Below, in pieces: positions 16,713 through 25,641 of a stretch of 51,293 nucleotides of DNA. The notes under the pieces were generated by a model that saw only the letters and a program-made list of their open reading frames with translations, did not search any database and was not told where the DNA came from. The number at the start of each line of letters is the position of its first letter. Within the stretch, counting starts at the first letter, position 1. Position numbers and translations under genes: made by a program. The stretch is taken from NCBI RefSeq assembly GCF_007992075.1, contig NZ_BJZO01000023.1:1-51293 (forward strand), read 5' to 3'. The DNA comes from Pararhodospirillum oryzae. Lineage in GTDB: Bacteria; Pseudomonadota; Alphaproteobacteria; Rhodospirillales; Rhodospirillaceae.

Positions 16713-18386
16713 TCAATCCTTGCGACGGGAGGGACGAGCGGCCGGACGCGACGAACGCCCCGGCTCGGGCGCCGGGGGTGGCTCCTCGTCGTCGGCCTCA
16801 AGGGCGGCGAAGGGGTCGGGCTCCTCGGGCGGCGGCGTGGACACCGAAAGACGCGAGTCCGCGTAGCCGCCGCGCCGGCGCAGCGAGGGGGGGCCGCTCA
16901 CGCCCCCGGCGGCGCCCCGAACAGCCGCCGGGTCGTCGGGTTCCTCGATGGCGGCGGGACGTGCCGCGCGGCCACGCCCAACGGTGGACGCCACCCGCTC
17001 TTGAATGCTGCGCATTTCGTCGCGCGAGATCGGCGGGTAGGGCAGCGTGCGCGGCCCCTCGGCCGGCGGCGGGGCTCCGTCGTCCGCTCCCTTCGCGCCG
17101 GGCGGGACGACGCGGCCGCCGCCCTGGTCCAGACGCTCGGCCAGGCTTCCCCGGGGCGCGACCGGCTCGCGCGCGCGGCCCTCGGGCCCGGACGCCATCG
17201 CCCCGGCACCGCCTGCCGGCCCGTCATCGGACGCCCCGAACACGGACGCCTCGGAAGCCCCCCCCGCGTTTCCCCGCGACAGGAACGCCGGGGGCGGCTC
17301 GGGGTCCTCGTCCTCCGGTTCCAGGGCCGCCGCGCCGTCGTCGCCGTCCTCCGGCTCGGCGGGGAACGGGTACGACGGGTTGAAAGCGACCGGCTCGTCG
17401 GACAATTCGAGAGAATCGTCGGGAGACTCGAAGGAGTCTTCCCCCGGCGCGGCGTCGGAAGCGGGCGCCTCCCCGGGCTCCGCGCGCGCGGGAAACGAAA
17501 CCGCCGGAGCAACAGCCAAGGGCGCCGGGGTCACGGCCGGAGAAGGGTCTTCCCTGAGAAAGGCGGGGGCCTGGACAGCGTCGGGGGCGGGTTCCCCGGC
17601 AGCGACGCCGGCCGCCGGGGACGGCGCCGGCCGGGGGCCGGAAGCCTCCCCGCCCGAGGGGGGATCGCCGCCGATCAGGGTGTTGAGATGCCCGTTGACG
17701 CTCGTCAGCAGGGCCGCCACGCGATCAAGCGGCCCATCGGCGATCATTTCGCCCAGCAGGCGGCTTTCCTCGTCCTCGCGGATCAGGCGCGACACATGGG
17801 CATAGCGGCGCAGGAAACGCTGGACGGCTCCGCCGCCGCTTGAGGTGTGCATCAGGCGCTCGGCCATGAGCGCGGGGAAGTCCGGCCCGGTCAGATCGGC
17901 GCAGGCCAGGAAGGTGTTGGCCACGGCCCAGGGATGGCCGGCCGCGCTCAGGGCCCACAGGGTTTCGATTTCCTCGGGACGGGCCAGGCCCACCTGTTCC
18001 AGGATTTCGGCCAGGTGGCTGGCCATGTCGCGAAACGCGATGTCCACCGACTCCAGCCGGACGCGCCGGCGGGCCTGCTCTTGCATCATGATGACCGTGC
18101 GCCCCAGGGCGTCGATGTCCTCGGTGGCGCGACGCCCGGCCGCCGCCAGGGGACGCAGGCCGCGCGGCAGATCGCGCAGCAAAAGCGCCAGCACGGCCAC
18201 GCCGGCCACCAGGGCCAGCAAGACCACGGGCACCGCGCCCCCGGCCAGGACCAGGGCCACGTCTCCCGCCGCCAGATCGGCGAGACCGGGCCACGTGCTG
18301 CCACCGGTGAGGACAAGACCATACGTGGCAAGCCAGGCCACCGACACGGCGAGGGCGACGGCGATGGGAACAAGGGGTCCGGTCAC
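16713..18386 (-). CDS. Membrane protein with long acidic disordered tail
   Basis: About 557 aa from a GTG start. Two hydrophobic helices (about 5-26 and 44-71) anchor the N-terminus in the inner membrane. A predicted helical domain follows (about 72-225; ATEDIDALGRTVIMMQEQARRRVRLESVDIAFRDMASHLAEIL-like region at 85-130), then about 300 residues of Pro/Ala/Glu/Asp-rich, low-complexity sequence that ends basic. The GTG was chosen because it puts the first helix at the N-terminus and avoids overlapping gluQ, whereas the longer frame to 18572 would overlap gluQ by 56 bp. No known domain is recognised. It lies between gluQ and the coupled 111-aa gene, and the two may form one functional unit. Confidence 0.65.
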   Translation of the reverse strand: MTGPLVPIAVALAVSVAWLATYGLVLTGGSTWPGLADLAAGDVALVLAGGAVPVVLLALVAGVAVLALLLRDLPRGLRPLAAAGRRATEDIDALGRTVIMMQEQARRRVRLESVDIAFRDMASHLAEILEQVGLARPEEIETLWALSAAGHPWAVANTFLACADLTGPDFPALMAERLMHTSSGGGAVQRFLRRYAHVSRLIREDEESRLLGEMIADGPLDRVAALLTSVNGHLNTLIGGDPPSGGEASGPRPAPSPAAGVAAGEPAPDAVQAPAFLREDPSPAVTPAPLAVAPAVSFPARAEPGEAPASDAAPGEDSFESPDDSLELSDEPVAFNPSYPFPAEPEDGDDGAAALEPEDEDPEPPPAFLSRGNAGGASEASVFGASDDGPAGGAGAMASGPEGRAREPVAPRGSLAERLDQGGGRVVPPGAKGADDGAPPPAEGPRTLPYPPISRDEMRSIQERVASTVGRGRAARPAAIEEPDDPAAVRGAAGGVSGPPSLRRRGGYADSRLSVSTPPPEEPDPFAALEADDEEPPPAPEPGRSSRPAARPSRRKD

Positions 18387-18516
18387 GCGGGCATTCTCTT
18401 GGCTGTGGCGGGACGAGAGCGACGCCCGAGACGCAAAAACCGTTGTTCGGGATCGCCGCACGGAGAAACAAAACGCAAGAACGCCGCCCTGGCACGGGGG
18501 CGGATTTCCGGCCGGA

Positions 18517-19458
18517 TCACGCCCAAGCGCCCTTGTCCAGGCGCCCACCCCCGGCCGGCGGGAGTATGACACGTCCCGGCCCCTCGTGCCACACGCCGCA
18601 ACGCGCCGTTTCGTCCCCCCCTTCCAGGCGCGCGCGCACCTCGGCGGGGGAAACGCCGGCCTCGCGCAGGGCCCGCAAGGTCACGGAGCGGTCGCGCTTG
18701 GCATAGCGCCGGCCATCGGGACCACACACCAGCGGGTGATGGTGGTAGGCGGGGGTCGGCAGATCAAGAAGGGCCTGCAGCAGACGGTGAATGTGGGTGG
18801 CCTGGAACAGATCCTGGCCCCGGGTCACCAGGGAAACCTCCTGAAGGGCGTCGTCCACGCTCACCGCCAGGTGGTAGCTGGCCGGCACGTCCTTGCGCGC
18901 CAGCACCACGTCGCCAAAGCAGGACGGATCGGCGCTCACCGTTCCGGCCAGGGCATCGTGCCACGTCAGCGGCCCCACCCGGGCCACGGCGGCCGTCATG
19001 TCCAGGCGCAGGGCAAAAGGCTCGCCGGCCGCCCGACGCCGGGCGCGCTCGGCCGGGGACAAGACGCGGCAGGTGCCGGGATAGAGCGGCCCGTCGGGCC
19101 CATGGGGCGCCTGGGCAATCGCCGCGCCCTCGGCCGCGATCGCGGCACGGGTGCAAAAGCACGGATACAGCAACCCAAGACCGTCAAGGCGGTTCAAGGC
19201 GGCCCGGTAGGTATCCAGGTGGGCGGACTGCACCCGCACCGGCCCGTCCCAGTCCAGGCCCAGCCAGGCCAGATCCTCCAAGATGGCCGGGCCAAACGCG
19301 GGCTTGCAGCGCACCGGGTCGATGTCTTCCAGCCGGAGCAGGAACCGCCCGCCCGCGCGCCGCGCCAGACGATGGGCCAGGACGGCCGAATAGGCATGCC
19401 CCAGGTGCAAAAAGCCCGTCGGACTGGGGGCGAAACGCGACACGACAAGAGTGGACAA
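18517..19458 (-). CDS. gluQ: Glutamyl-Q tRNA(Asp) synthetase
   Basis: A 313-aa class I synthetase-like enzyme that glutamylates queuosine at the wobble position of tRNA(Asp). The catalytic core matches GluRS: RFAPSPTGFLHLGH (HIGH-type HLGH at 18-21), RLEDIDPVR, and a degenerate KMSKS as KRDRS (254-258). The protein stops before an anticodon-binding domain, which separates GluQRS from GluRS. The CFCTR and YPGTCR segments supply Cys residues for the zinc site of this family. The start is TTG, or possibly the GTG five codons later; neither has a strong ribosome binding site. It is divergent from the HNH gene across about 150 bp. Confidence 0.92.
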   Translation of the reverse strand: MSTLVVSRFAPSPTGFLHLGHAYSAVLAHRLARRAGGRFLLRLEDIDPVRCKPAFGPAILEDLAWLGLDWDGPVRVQSAHLDTYRAALNRLDGLGLLYPCFCTRAAIAAEGAAIAQAPHGPDGPLYPGTCRVLSPAERARRRAAGEPFALRLDMTAAVARVGPLTWHDALAGTVSADPSCFGDVVLARKDVPASYHLAVSVDDALQEVSLVTRGQDLFQATHIHRLLQALLDLPTPAYHHHPLVCGPDGRRYAKRDRSVTLRALREAGVSPAEVRARLEGGDETARCGVWHEGPGRVILPPAGGGRLDKGAWA

Positions 19459-19513
19459 GGCAGCGAATCCAAAGGCGCGAACCGGGAGGCGTGCAAAAAT
19501 CGCAACACGTTCT

Positions 19514-19527
19514 TGACAAAACTGTCA
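19514..19527. promoter_or_regulatory. TGACA-N4-TGTCA palindrome in the gluQ/HNH divergent spacer
   Basis: A 5-bp inverted repeat with a 4-nt centre. TTGACA at 19513-19518 could also be a -35 element for the HNH gene, but no good -10 follows at 17 bp. Operator function is speculative. Confidence 0.3.
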
Positions 19528-19611
19528 TCTCCGCTTTGCGACGGAGCGAGTACAAGCTACCATAAGTCTAGGGTAGTCGGCCATGCCTGGTGAAGGGTGG
19601 TGATCGTGCGG

Positions 19612-20169
19612 ATGACAGCGGACGCATGCCCGGCCTTGGTGCTGAACGCGGATTTCCAGCCGCTCAGCTACCTTCCCCTGTCGCTGTGGCCTTGGCAGGA
19701 AGCCGTCAAGGCCGTGTTCATGGACAGGGTCAACGTGGTGAGCGAATACGATCAGGTGATCCGCTCGCCTCGCGTCGAGATCCGCTTGCCCAGCGTGGTC
19801 TCGCTCAAGGAATACGTGCCCACCGCGCCCCGCGCGGCGTTCACGCGCTTTAACGTGTTCCTGCGCGACGGGTTTACCTGCCAGTATTGCGGCGCCCGCT
19901 TGCCAGCCCACGACCTGACCTTCGATCACGTCGTGCCGCGCTCCAAGGGCGGACGCACGACGTGGCTCAACGTGGTGGCCGCGTGCGGGCCTTGCAACAT
20001 GCGCAAGGCCAACCGAACGCCGCGCGAGGCCGGCATGCCCTTGCGAAAACCCGCCGTCGAGCCGACGGCTCACTGGCTGCGCAACATCGGCCGTTCGTTC
20101 CCGCCAGGCTATCTTCATGAAAGCTGGCGGGATTTTCTTTATTGGGATGTCGAGCTGGAATCGTCTTGA
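19612..20169 (+). CDS. HNH endonuclease domain protein
   Basis: A 185-aa protein with a C-terminal HNH nuclease domain: CQYC (Cys90, Cys93), LTFDHVVPRSKGG (His106), WLNVVAACGPCNMRKANRTP (Asn120, Cys125, Cys128). The zinc-binding Cys pairs and the catalytic His are intact. The N-terminal part (PALVLNADFQPLSYLPLSLWPWQEAVK-like region, 7-35) is a conserved companion of chromosomal HNH proteins in alphaproteobacteria whose role is not known to me. Several starts are possible (GTG at 19597, 19600 or 19606, ATG at 19612); AAGGG at 19593-19597 fits GTG 19606 best by spacing. Its 3' end overlaps the convergent Lrp-type gene by 31 bp. No restriction methylase or phage gene lies nearby. Confidence 0.88.
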   Translation: MTADACPALVLNADFQPLSYLPLSLWPWQEAVKAVFMDRVNVVSEYDQVIRSPRVEIRLPSVVSLKEYVPTAPRAAFTRFNVFLRDGFTCQYCGARLPAHDLTFDHVVPRSKGGRTTWLNVVAACGPCNMRKANRTPREAGMPLRKPAVEPTAHWLRNIGRSFPPGYLHESWRDFLYWDVELESS

Positions 20170-20684
20170 GCCTCGTCGCCCGGCGCGCCGCCCTCGACCT
20201 CGGCGGCATCGCGCACCGGCACGCCGGGGAGCAGCTTGGCCGTTCGAATGGCCAGCGCCGATTTCACATGGGCCACGTTGGGGGCGGGGGTCAGGCGCGA
20301 GGTCAGGAAGCGCTGGTACTCGTCCCAGTCCTGGGCCACGATCTTCAGCAGAAAATCGGTTTCCCCCGCCAGCATGTGGCACTCGCGCACCTCGGGCCAG
20401 GCGCCGACCAGCGCCTCGAAGGCGCGCAGATCCGATTCCGCCTGGCTGTTGAGACCGACGTGGGCAAACACCGTGACGTGAAAGCCCATGGCCGCGCCAT
20501 CCAGCTCGGCATGATAGCCGCGAATGAACCCGGCTTCCTCCAGGGCGCGCACCCGGCGCAGGCACGGCGGCGCGGAAATCCCGGCCCGGCGCGCCAGCTC
20601 GACGTTGGTCATGCGCCCGTCGTCTTGAAGGTCGGCCAGGATCCTGCGGTCAATGCGATCAAGCTTTACCCGCTGCGTGGCCAT
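20139..20684 (-). CDS. Lrp/AsnC family transcriptional regulator
   Basis: A 181-aa regulator. An N-terminal winged helix-turn-helix (about 5-60: LDRIDRRILADLQDDGRMTNVELARRAG, split here across 7-35, then SAPPCLRRVRALEEAGFI) is followed by the RAM effector domain (about 65-150; CHMLAGETDFLLKIV). Members bind amino acids and regulate amino acid metabolism or transport; the ligand is not predictable. A 30-residue acidic, Ser-rich tail ends the protein and its last codons overlap the HNH gene on the other strand. GGGAGGGG precedes the ATG; the GTG one codon upstream is less likely. The groEL gene on the same strand is upstream but separated by a terminator. Confidence 0.93.
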   Translation of the reverse strand: MATQRVKLDRIDRRILADLQDDGRMTNVELARRAGISAPPCLRRVRALEEAGFIRGYHAELDGAAMGFHVTVFAHVGLNSQAESDLRAFEALVGAWPEVRECHMLAGETDFLLKIVAQDWDEYQRFLTSRLTPAPNVAHVKSALAIRTAKLLPGVPVRDAAEVEGGAPGDEAQDDSSSTSQ

Positions 20685-20834
20685 CACCCCTCCCGATGGT
20701 ATCCCCGGCCCGCCGAATGGGACCCGGGGCCTTTGACGAAAGGAAATTACACGGAGTTGCCGCCCTTGCGCAACAAAGCCGTGGCCCCGGCCGGGTAACG
20801 CGCCTCAAGATCATCCAATCTCCGAAACACAACG

Positions 20835-20872
20835 AAAGGGGGCCGCTCCTCAGCCGGAGCGGCCCCCCCTTT
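20835..20872. terminator. Hairpin downstream of groEL
   Basis: AAAGGGGGCCGCTCC (20835-20849) and GGAGCGGCCCCCCCTTT (20856-20872) pair almost perfectly with a 6-nt loop. It lies 50 bp after the groEL stop and before the Lrp-type gene; T-runs are short, but it works on paper in both directions. Confidence 0.65.
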
Positions 20873-20922
20873 GGTTCTAGAAAGAACCGGGCACGCCATC
20901 CCTCAAAGGATGGCCGACGGGC

Positions 20923-22569
<1,647 letters not shown>

Positions 22570-22630
22570 CTATCCCTTATCTTCGTCAGGCGTGCGGACA
22601 ATGAAACTTCGATCGACGGGAAAAGCCGGA

Positions 22631-22918
22631 TCAGCCGACAATCCCCATGATGTCCGTTTCCTTCATGATGAGGTATTCGACACCATCCAGCTTCACTTCG
22701 GTGCCCGACCACTTGCCGAACAGAATGCGGTCGCCGGGCTTCACGTCCAGGGCGACGAGCTTGCCATCATCCCCACGCACGCCAGACCCCACGGCGACCA
22801 CTTCGCCTTCCATGGGCTTTTCCTTGGCGGTGTCGGGAATGATGATACCACCAGCCGTCTTCTCCTCGCTTTCAAGGCGCTTGACGAGAACACGGTCGTG
22901 CAGCGGGCGGAAGTTCAT
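22631..22918 (-). CDS. groES: Co-chaperonin GroES (Hsp10)
   Basis: A 95-aa co-chaperonin, the usual length. It starts [21 protein letters not shown], with the mobile loop [17 protein letters not shown] (about 18-35), the [14 protein letters not shown] strand and the C-terminal [19 protein letters not shown] segment ([15 protein letters not shown]). It caps GroEL as a heptamer. GGAGGCCC sits before the ATG. As first gene of the operon it carries a promoter and a CIRCE element about 70-125 bp upstream, so HrcA repression and heat induction are expected. Confidence 0.98.
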   Translation of the reverse strand: MNFRPLHDRVLVKRLESEEKTAGGIIIPDTAKEKPMEGEVVAVGSGVRGDDGKLVALDVKPGDRILFGKWSGTEVKLDGVEYLIMKETDIMGIVG

Positions 22919-22987
22919 GAAAGGGCCTCCAGCGATGCCCCCGACAAGGGGCGGATGAACATTCGATGCGGCCCGGAGAAGCGATTG

Positions 22988-23014
22988 TTAGCACTCCTGG
23001 CCGGTGAGTGCCAC
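22988..23014 (-). promoter_or_regulatory. CIRCE operator (HrcA-binding) of groESL
   Basis: TTAGCACTC (22988-22996), a 9-nt spacer, then GAGTGCCAC (23006-23014). The consensus is TTAGCACTC-N9-GAGTGCTAA, so one arm is exact and the other matches at seven of nine positions. It lies immediately downstream of the -10. Confidence 0.92.
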
Positions 23015-23015
23015 G

Positions 23016-23044
23016 GAGATATCCCGACGCGAGGCCGCTGTCAA
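23016..23044 (-). promoter_or_regulatory. groESL promoter
   Basis: On the minus strand TTGACA (23044-23039), a 17-bp spacer and TATCTC (23021-23016), directly abutting the CIRCE element. The CTTGACA/GATATCT layout could also serve a heat-shock sigma factor of the alphaproteobacterial type. Confidence 0.7.
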
Positions 23045-23408
23045 GAGGCCGCGCAACGCGACCTATCCTTTGCCTCTCCGCCGGCCTCCAGCGCAAACCG
23101 GGGGCGGCACCCGCCCGACCAAGCAGCCACCGAGAACAAAGGCCGCCCCAGAACTTTCGCAACACTTCTTAAAAGGTTTTTCAAGCTGCCAGAATCCTGC
23201 CCCAATTCCGCCTGAACTGGGCGAATCCGTCCGTTCGAAACTAACCTGGATTTCCTCGCCCTGGCGGCGTCCGGCGCGCCCGATCGATCCGGCCGATCGA
23301 AAAAAACCATAAACTCCCGTGGACACGACTGCGACTCACTCTTATTCTTATCTTCGGAAAGGGGACGAGGAACCCCATGTCCCCCGACGCGGGAAGGAGG
23401 CGTTGACC
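23045..23408. other. Intergenic spacer with no convincing gene
   Basis: Between the groESL promoter and the small membrane protein gene I see no credible coding sequence over 30 codons and no clear RNA gene. Towards its right end a ten-codon frame (23377-23406, preceded by GACGAGGAA) ends 2 bp before the next start codon; it may be chance or a leader peptide. Confidence 0.4.
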
Positions 23409-23702
23409 ATGACAGCCTTGATCGCAACCTCGTGGCGCACGGCGAACCAGATCGCGGGACGCGCCCGCGTGCCCTGGCCCCTGGGGGTTTTGACCGTGGG
23501 ACTGGCCTTGATCCTGGCCGACACGCCGGCGGGCGAGCTGGCGCGGCGCACCGTGGCCGATGCCGCCTTGGGTCTTCTTGCGCTGATGGTGGCGGCGCTG
23601 GTGGTGCTGGCCACGCCCTCCCGCCCCCGCGCGGGGCTCCGGCGCGCCTCCCTGTGGGGCGTGGTTTTCCTGGGCGTGGCCAGCGTGCTGATCGTGGCCT
23701 GA
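23409..23702 (+). CDS. Small membrane protein, 97 aa
   Basis: A 97-aa protein with three hydrophobic segments (about 23-40, 50-69 and 79-97) and a short Arg-containing N-terminus (TSWRTANQIAGRARVP), so an inner-membrane protein with a cytoplasmic N-terminus is likely. No family is recognised. AAGGAGG at 23393-23399, nine bases before the ATG, is the strongest ribosome binding site in the area and fixes the start; a longer frame from 23319 lacks one. Its neighbours are groESL on the other strand and a lipoprotein gene 157 bp downstream; no functional link is apparent. Confidence 0.7.
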   Translation: MTALIATSWRTANQIAGRARVPWPLGVLTVGLALILADTPAGELARRTVADAALGLLALMVAALVVLATPSRPRAGLRRASLWGVVFLGVASVLIVA

Positions 23703-23859
23703 GGCGGACAGGAAAACGACGGGGGCGCCGGATGGAACCAGGGAGGCCATTGCGGCGCGGCGCACCAGGCTATAAATGGACTCCAGGCCCCTCGCGTGGC
23801 ATCCCTGGCCATCGCCCTTCCGGGAAGGGGGCGCTCGATTGACTGAAGCGAGAGAGACC

Positions 23860-24249
23860 ATGACCCCAACCGCCCGCCTGACTGCCTGCCTTTGCGCTGG
23901 CGCCCTGATCCTCGCGGGATGCGCAAGTCACCGTCCGGTGATCGATCCGCGCACCTCCAACAAGACGATGGCCGAGTACGAGCGCGATCTCGCCGAGTGC
24001 CAGTCCTACGCCGAGGAACGCGGCGTGGCCCAGGACGCCCTGCTCGGAACCCTGGGCGGCGCGGCCGTGGGCGCCGCGCTGGGCGCCGCGACCGGAGCCG
24101 TCCTCGGCAGCCCCGGATCGGGCGCGGCCCTGGGCACCGCCATCGGTGGCATCGGGGGCGGGACGACCGCCGGCGGCTCGGCCGCCATGTCGCAAAAGAA
24201 CATCATCAACAATTGCATGCGCGGGCGCGGCTATTCCGTGCTGGAATAA
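23860..24249 (+). CDS. Glycine-zipper lipoprotein
   Basis: A 129-aa lipoprotein with a clear signal peptide ending in LAGC (Cys21). After a charged stretch with DLAECQSYAEE, residues about 66-110 form a Gly/Ala-rich pair of glycine-zipper helices (GTLGGAAVGAALGAATGAVLG and GAALGTAIGGIGGG, each within one helix length), as in the Gly-zipper OmpA-like and YMGG families. Two further Cys (Cys47, and Cys in NNCMRGRGY) are conserved-looking and could form a disulphide in the periplasm. Such proteins sit in the outer membrane and contribute to envelope integrity; the exact role is unknown. TATAAA at 23771-23776 may be its -10. Confidence 0.8.
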   Translation: MTPTARLTACLCAGALILAGCASHRPVIDPRTSNKTMAEYERDLAECQSYAEERGVAQDALLGTLGGAAVGAALGAATGAVLGSPGSGAALGTAIGGIGGGTTAGGSAAMSQKNIINNCMRGRGYSVLE

Positions 24250-24316
24250 CCCCGTCCGCCCCCCGCGAAGGGACGCCCTGCGCGCGCCTCCGGAGCCCGG
24301 TGGACAGCAACAAAGG

Positions 24317-24345
24317 TTGACATCAAGGGGCCTCCCTTCTATCTT
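24317..24345 (+). promoter_or_regulatory. Sigma70-like promoter of the flagellin gene
   Basis: A consensus TTGACA (24317-24322), a 17-bp spacer and TATCTT (24340-24345). Start of transcription near 24352 would give a leader of about 115 nt. No good sigma28 or sigma54 site is seen nearer the gene. Confidence 0.55.
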
Positions 24346-24383
24346 CGTGACTTGAAGACACGGGACGAGCGGATCCGAATGAC

Positions 24384-24400
24384 CCTCGACCCTGTCGGGG
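24384..24400 (+). promoter_or_regulatory. Hairpin 1 in the flagellin leader
   Basis: CCTCGAC and GTCGGGG pair over seven positions (one G-U) around a CCT loop, in the predicted 5' untranslated region of the flagellin mRNA. Confidence 0.45.
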
Positions 24401-24443
24401 TAAACTGGGCCTCCGTCTCTATGACAAGAATGTCGCCCTGATC

Positions 24444-24458
24444 ATCCTAGAAAAGGAT
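24444..24458 (+). promoter_or_regulatory. Hairpin 2 covering the flagellin ribosome binding site
   Basis: ATCCT (24444-24448) pairs with AGGAT (24454-24458), so the AAGGA of the flagellin ribosome binding site would be partly hidden. The stem is only 5 bp. Confidence 0.4.
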
Positions 24459-24466
24459 TCGAAACG

Positions 24467-25369
24467 ATGTCTGACAATTCCATTACCCTTACGGCGTCGA
24501 CCCGCTCCAACCTGCTGTCTCTGCAACGCACGACCACCCTGATTGGCACCACCCAGTCGCACCTGTCGACCGGTAAGGCGGTCAACAGCGCGATTGACGA
24601 CGCCATGTCGTTCTTCAAGGCGCGTAACCTCAACAACCGCGCCAGCGATCTTTCGACGATCAAGGACAACATCACCGAAGGCATTCAGGTCCTCAAGGCC
24701 GCCACCGACGCCCTTGAGAACGTTGAAGACGTCCTGAAGCAGATGAAGGCGGTCGCCGCCTCGGCCAAGTCCACCGCCGCCGCCGACACGGGCACCCGCG
24801 CCAAGCTGGCCAGCCAGTTCAACGAACTGCGCAGCCAGATCGACCACCTGACCAACGATGCCAGCTACAATGGTATCAACCTGATCAAGACCGGCGCCGA
24901 CACCCTGACCATCAAGTTCTCGGAGTCGACCTCGGCCAGTGATCGCAAGCTGGTCATCTCCGGCCAAGCCACCAACATGATTTCCACCGCTCCGACTGCG
25001 GGCACCGGTGGCGGTCTGTATGTGACCACGGCCGGCAGCACCGGAACCAGCGACTGGGCTGCGTCCGCTGGCGGCGCGAGCGGCTACACGGCCACCATCG
25101 ACACCTCGATCGCCATGATCGACTCCGCGCTGGTCCAGGTTCGTGACACGGCCCAGACCTTCGGTACCAACGCCGCCATGCTGGAAATCCGGCGTGACTT
25201 CACCGAGAACCTGGTCAACACGCTGGAAACCGGTGCGTCGAACCTGGTGAACGCCGACGTCAACAAGGAATCCGCCAACATGCTGGCCCTGCAGACCCGC
25301 CAGCAGCTGGGCACGATCTCCCTGTCGATTGCCCAGCAGTCCGAACAGGCGGTGTTGCGTCTGTTCTAA
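24467..25369 (+). CDS. Flagellin
   Basis: A 300-aa flagellin, the filament subunit. The N-terminal D0/D1 helices (NLLSLQRTTTLIGTTQSHLSTGK and AIDDAMSFFKARNLNNRASDL, residues about 13-60) and the C-terminal helices (RRDFTENLVNTLETG, then MLALQTRQQLGTISLSIAQQ and a final RLF) are intact. The middle (about 170-210) is short, Thr/Ser/Gly-rich and surface-exposed, giving likely O-glycosylation sites. The opening TASTRSNLLSLQ resembles Rhodospirillaceae flagellins rather than enteric FliC. It is followed by a strong terminator, then flbT, flaF and two TPR-glycosyltransferases on the same strand, so secretion, control and modification factors are next to the substrate. Confidence 0.95.
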   Translation: MSDNSITLTASTRSNLLSLQRTTTLIGTTQSHLSTGKAVNSAIDDAMSFFKARNLNNRASDLSTIKDNITEGIQVLKAATDALENVEDVLKQMKAVAASAKSTAAADTGTRAKLASQFNELRSQIDHLTNDASYNGINLIKTGADTLTIKFSESTSASDRKLVISGQATNMISTAPTAGTGGGLYVTTAGSTGTSDWAASAGGASGYTATIDTSIAMIDSALVQVRDTAQTFGTNAAMLEIRRDFTENLVNTLETGASNLVNADVNKESANMLALQTRQQLGTISLSIAQQSEQAVLRLF

Positions 25370-25405
25370 TCCAGGTCCCGTCCCGGCCTTTTCGCGATAG
25401 TGTGA

Positions 25406-25437
25406 CGGCGATCAGTCCTCGACTGATCGCCGTTTTT
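25406..25437 (+). terminator. Intrinsic terminator of the flagellin gene
   Basis: A perfect 12-bp stem CGGCGATCAGTC/GACTGATCGCCG with a 3-nt loop, followed by five T. It separates the flagellin transcript from flbT. Confidence 0.95.
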
Positions 25438-25641
25438 CTGGAAGGATACCCTCCCACCGCCCGGGGAACACAAGGTTCGGAGCTCACGAACACCGGAAGA
25501 GACGAAAAAAAGCTCCAGGGAAGCCCGTTTTTTTCTGCTTCACAGGACACGGGAATTGGCGGATAGTGCGGCTTAGGCTTCTTTTTCATTTCAGGACAAT
25601 ACCGGGCTTATTACCCTCTCCAACAGCCAGATATTTCGTTC

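Noticed and set aside
16713..18572. Longer version of the acidic-tail membrane protein
   Set aside because: The extra 62 residues would overlap gluQ and are Arg/Ser-rich noise; the GTG at 18386 places the first membrane helix at the N-terminus.
19597..20169. HNH gene as part of an intron or restriction system
   Set aside because: The gene sits between intact housekeeping genes; no intron structure, methylase or phage marker is seen.
24411..24438. Sigma28-type promoter of the flagellin gene (TAAACTGG with TATGACAA)
   Set aside because: Only the -35-like part fits; the -10 matches GCCGATAA poorly, and a better sigma70-like pair lies upstream.
25550..25580. Sigma54 promoter before flbT (TTGGCGG followed by GCGGCTT)
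   Set aside because: The GG at -24 is present but the GC at -12 is replaced by GG, so the required invariant bases are not met.
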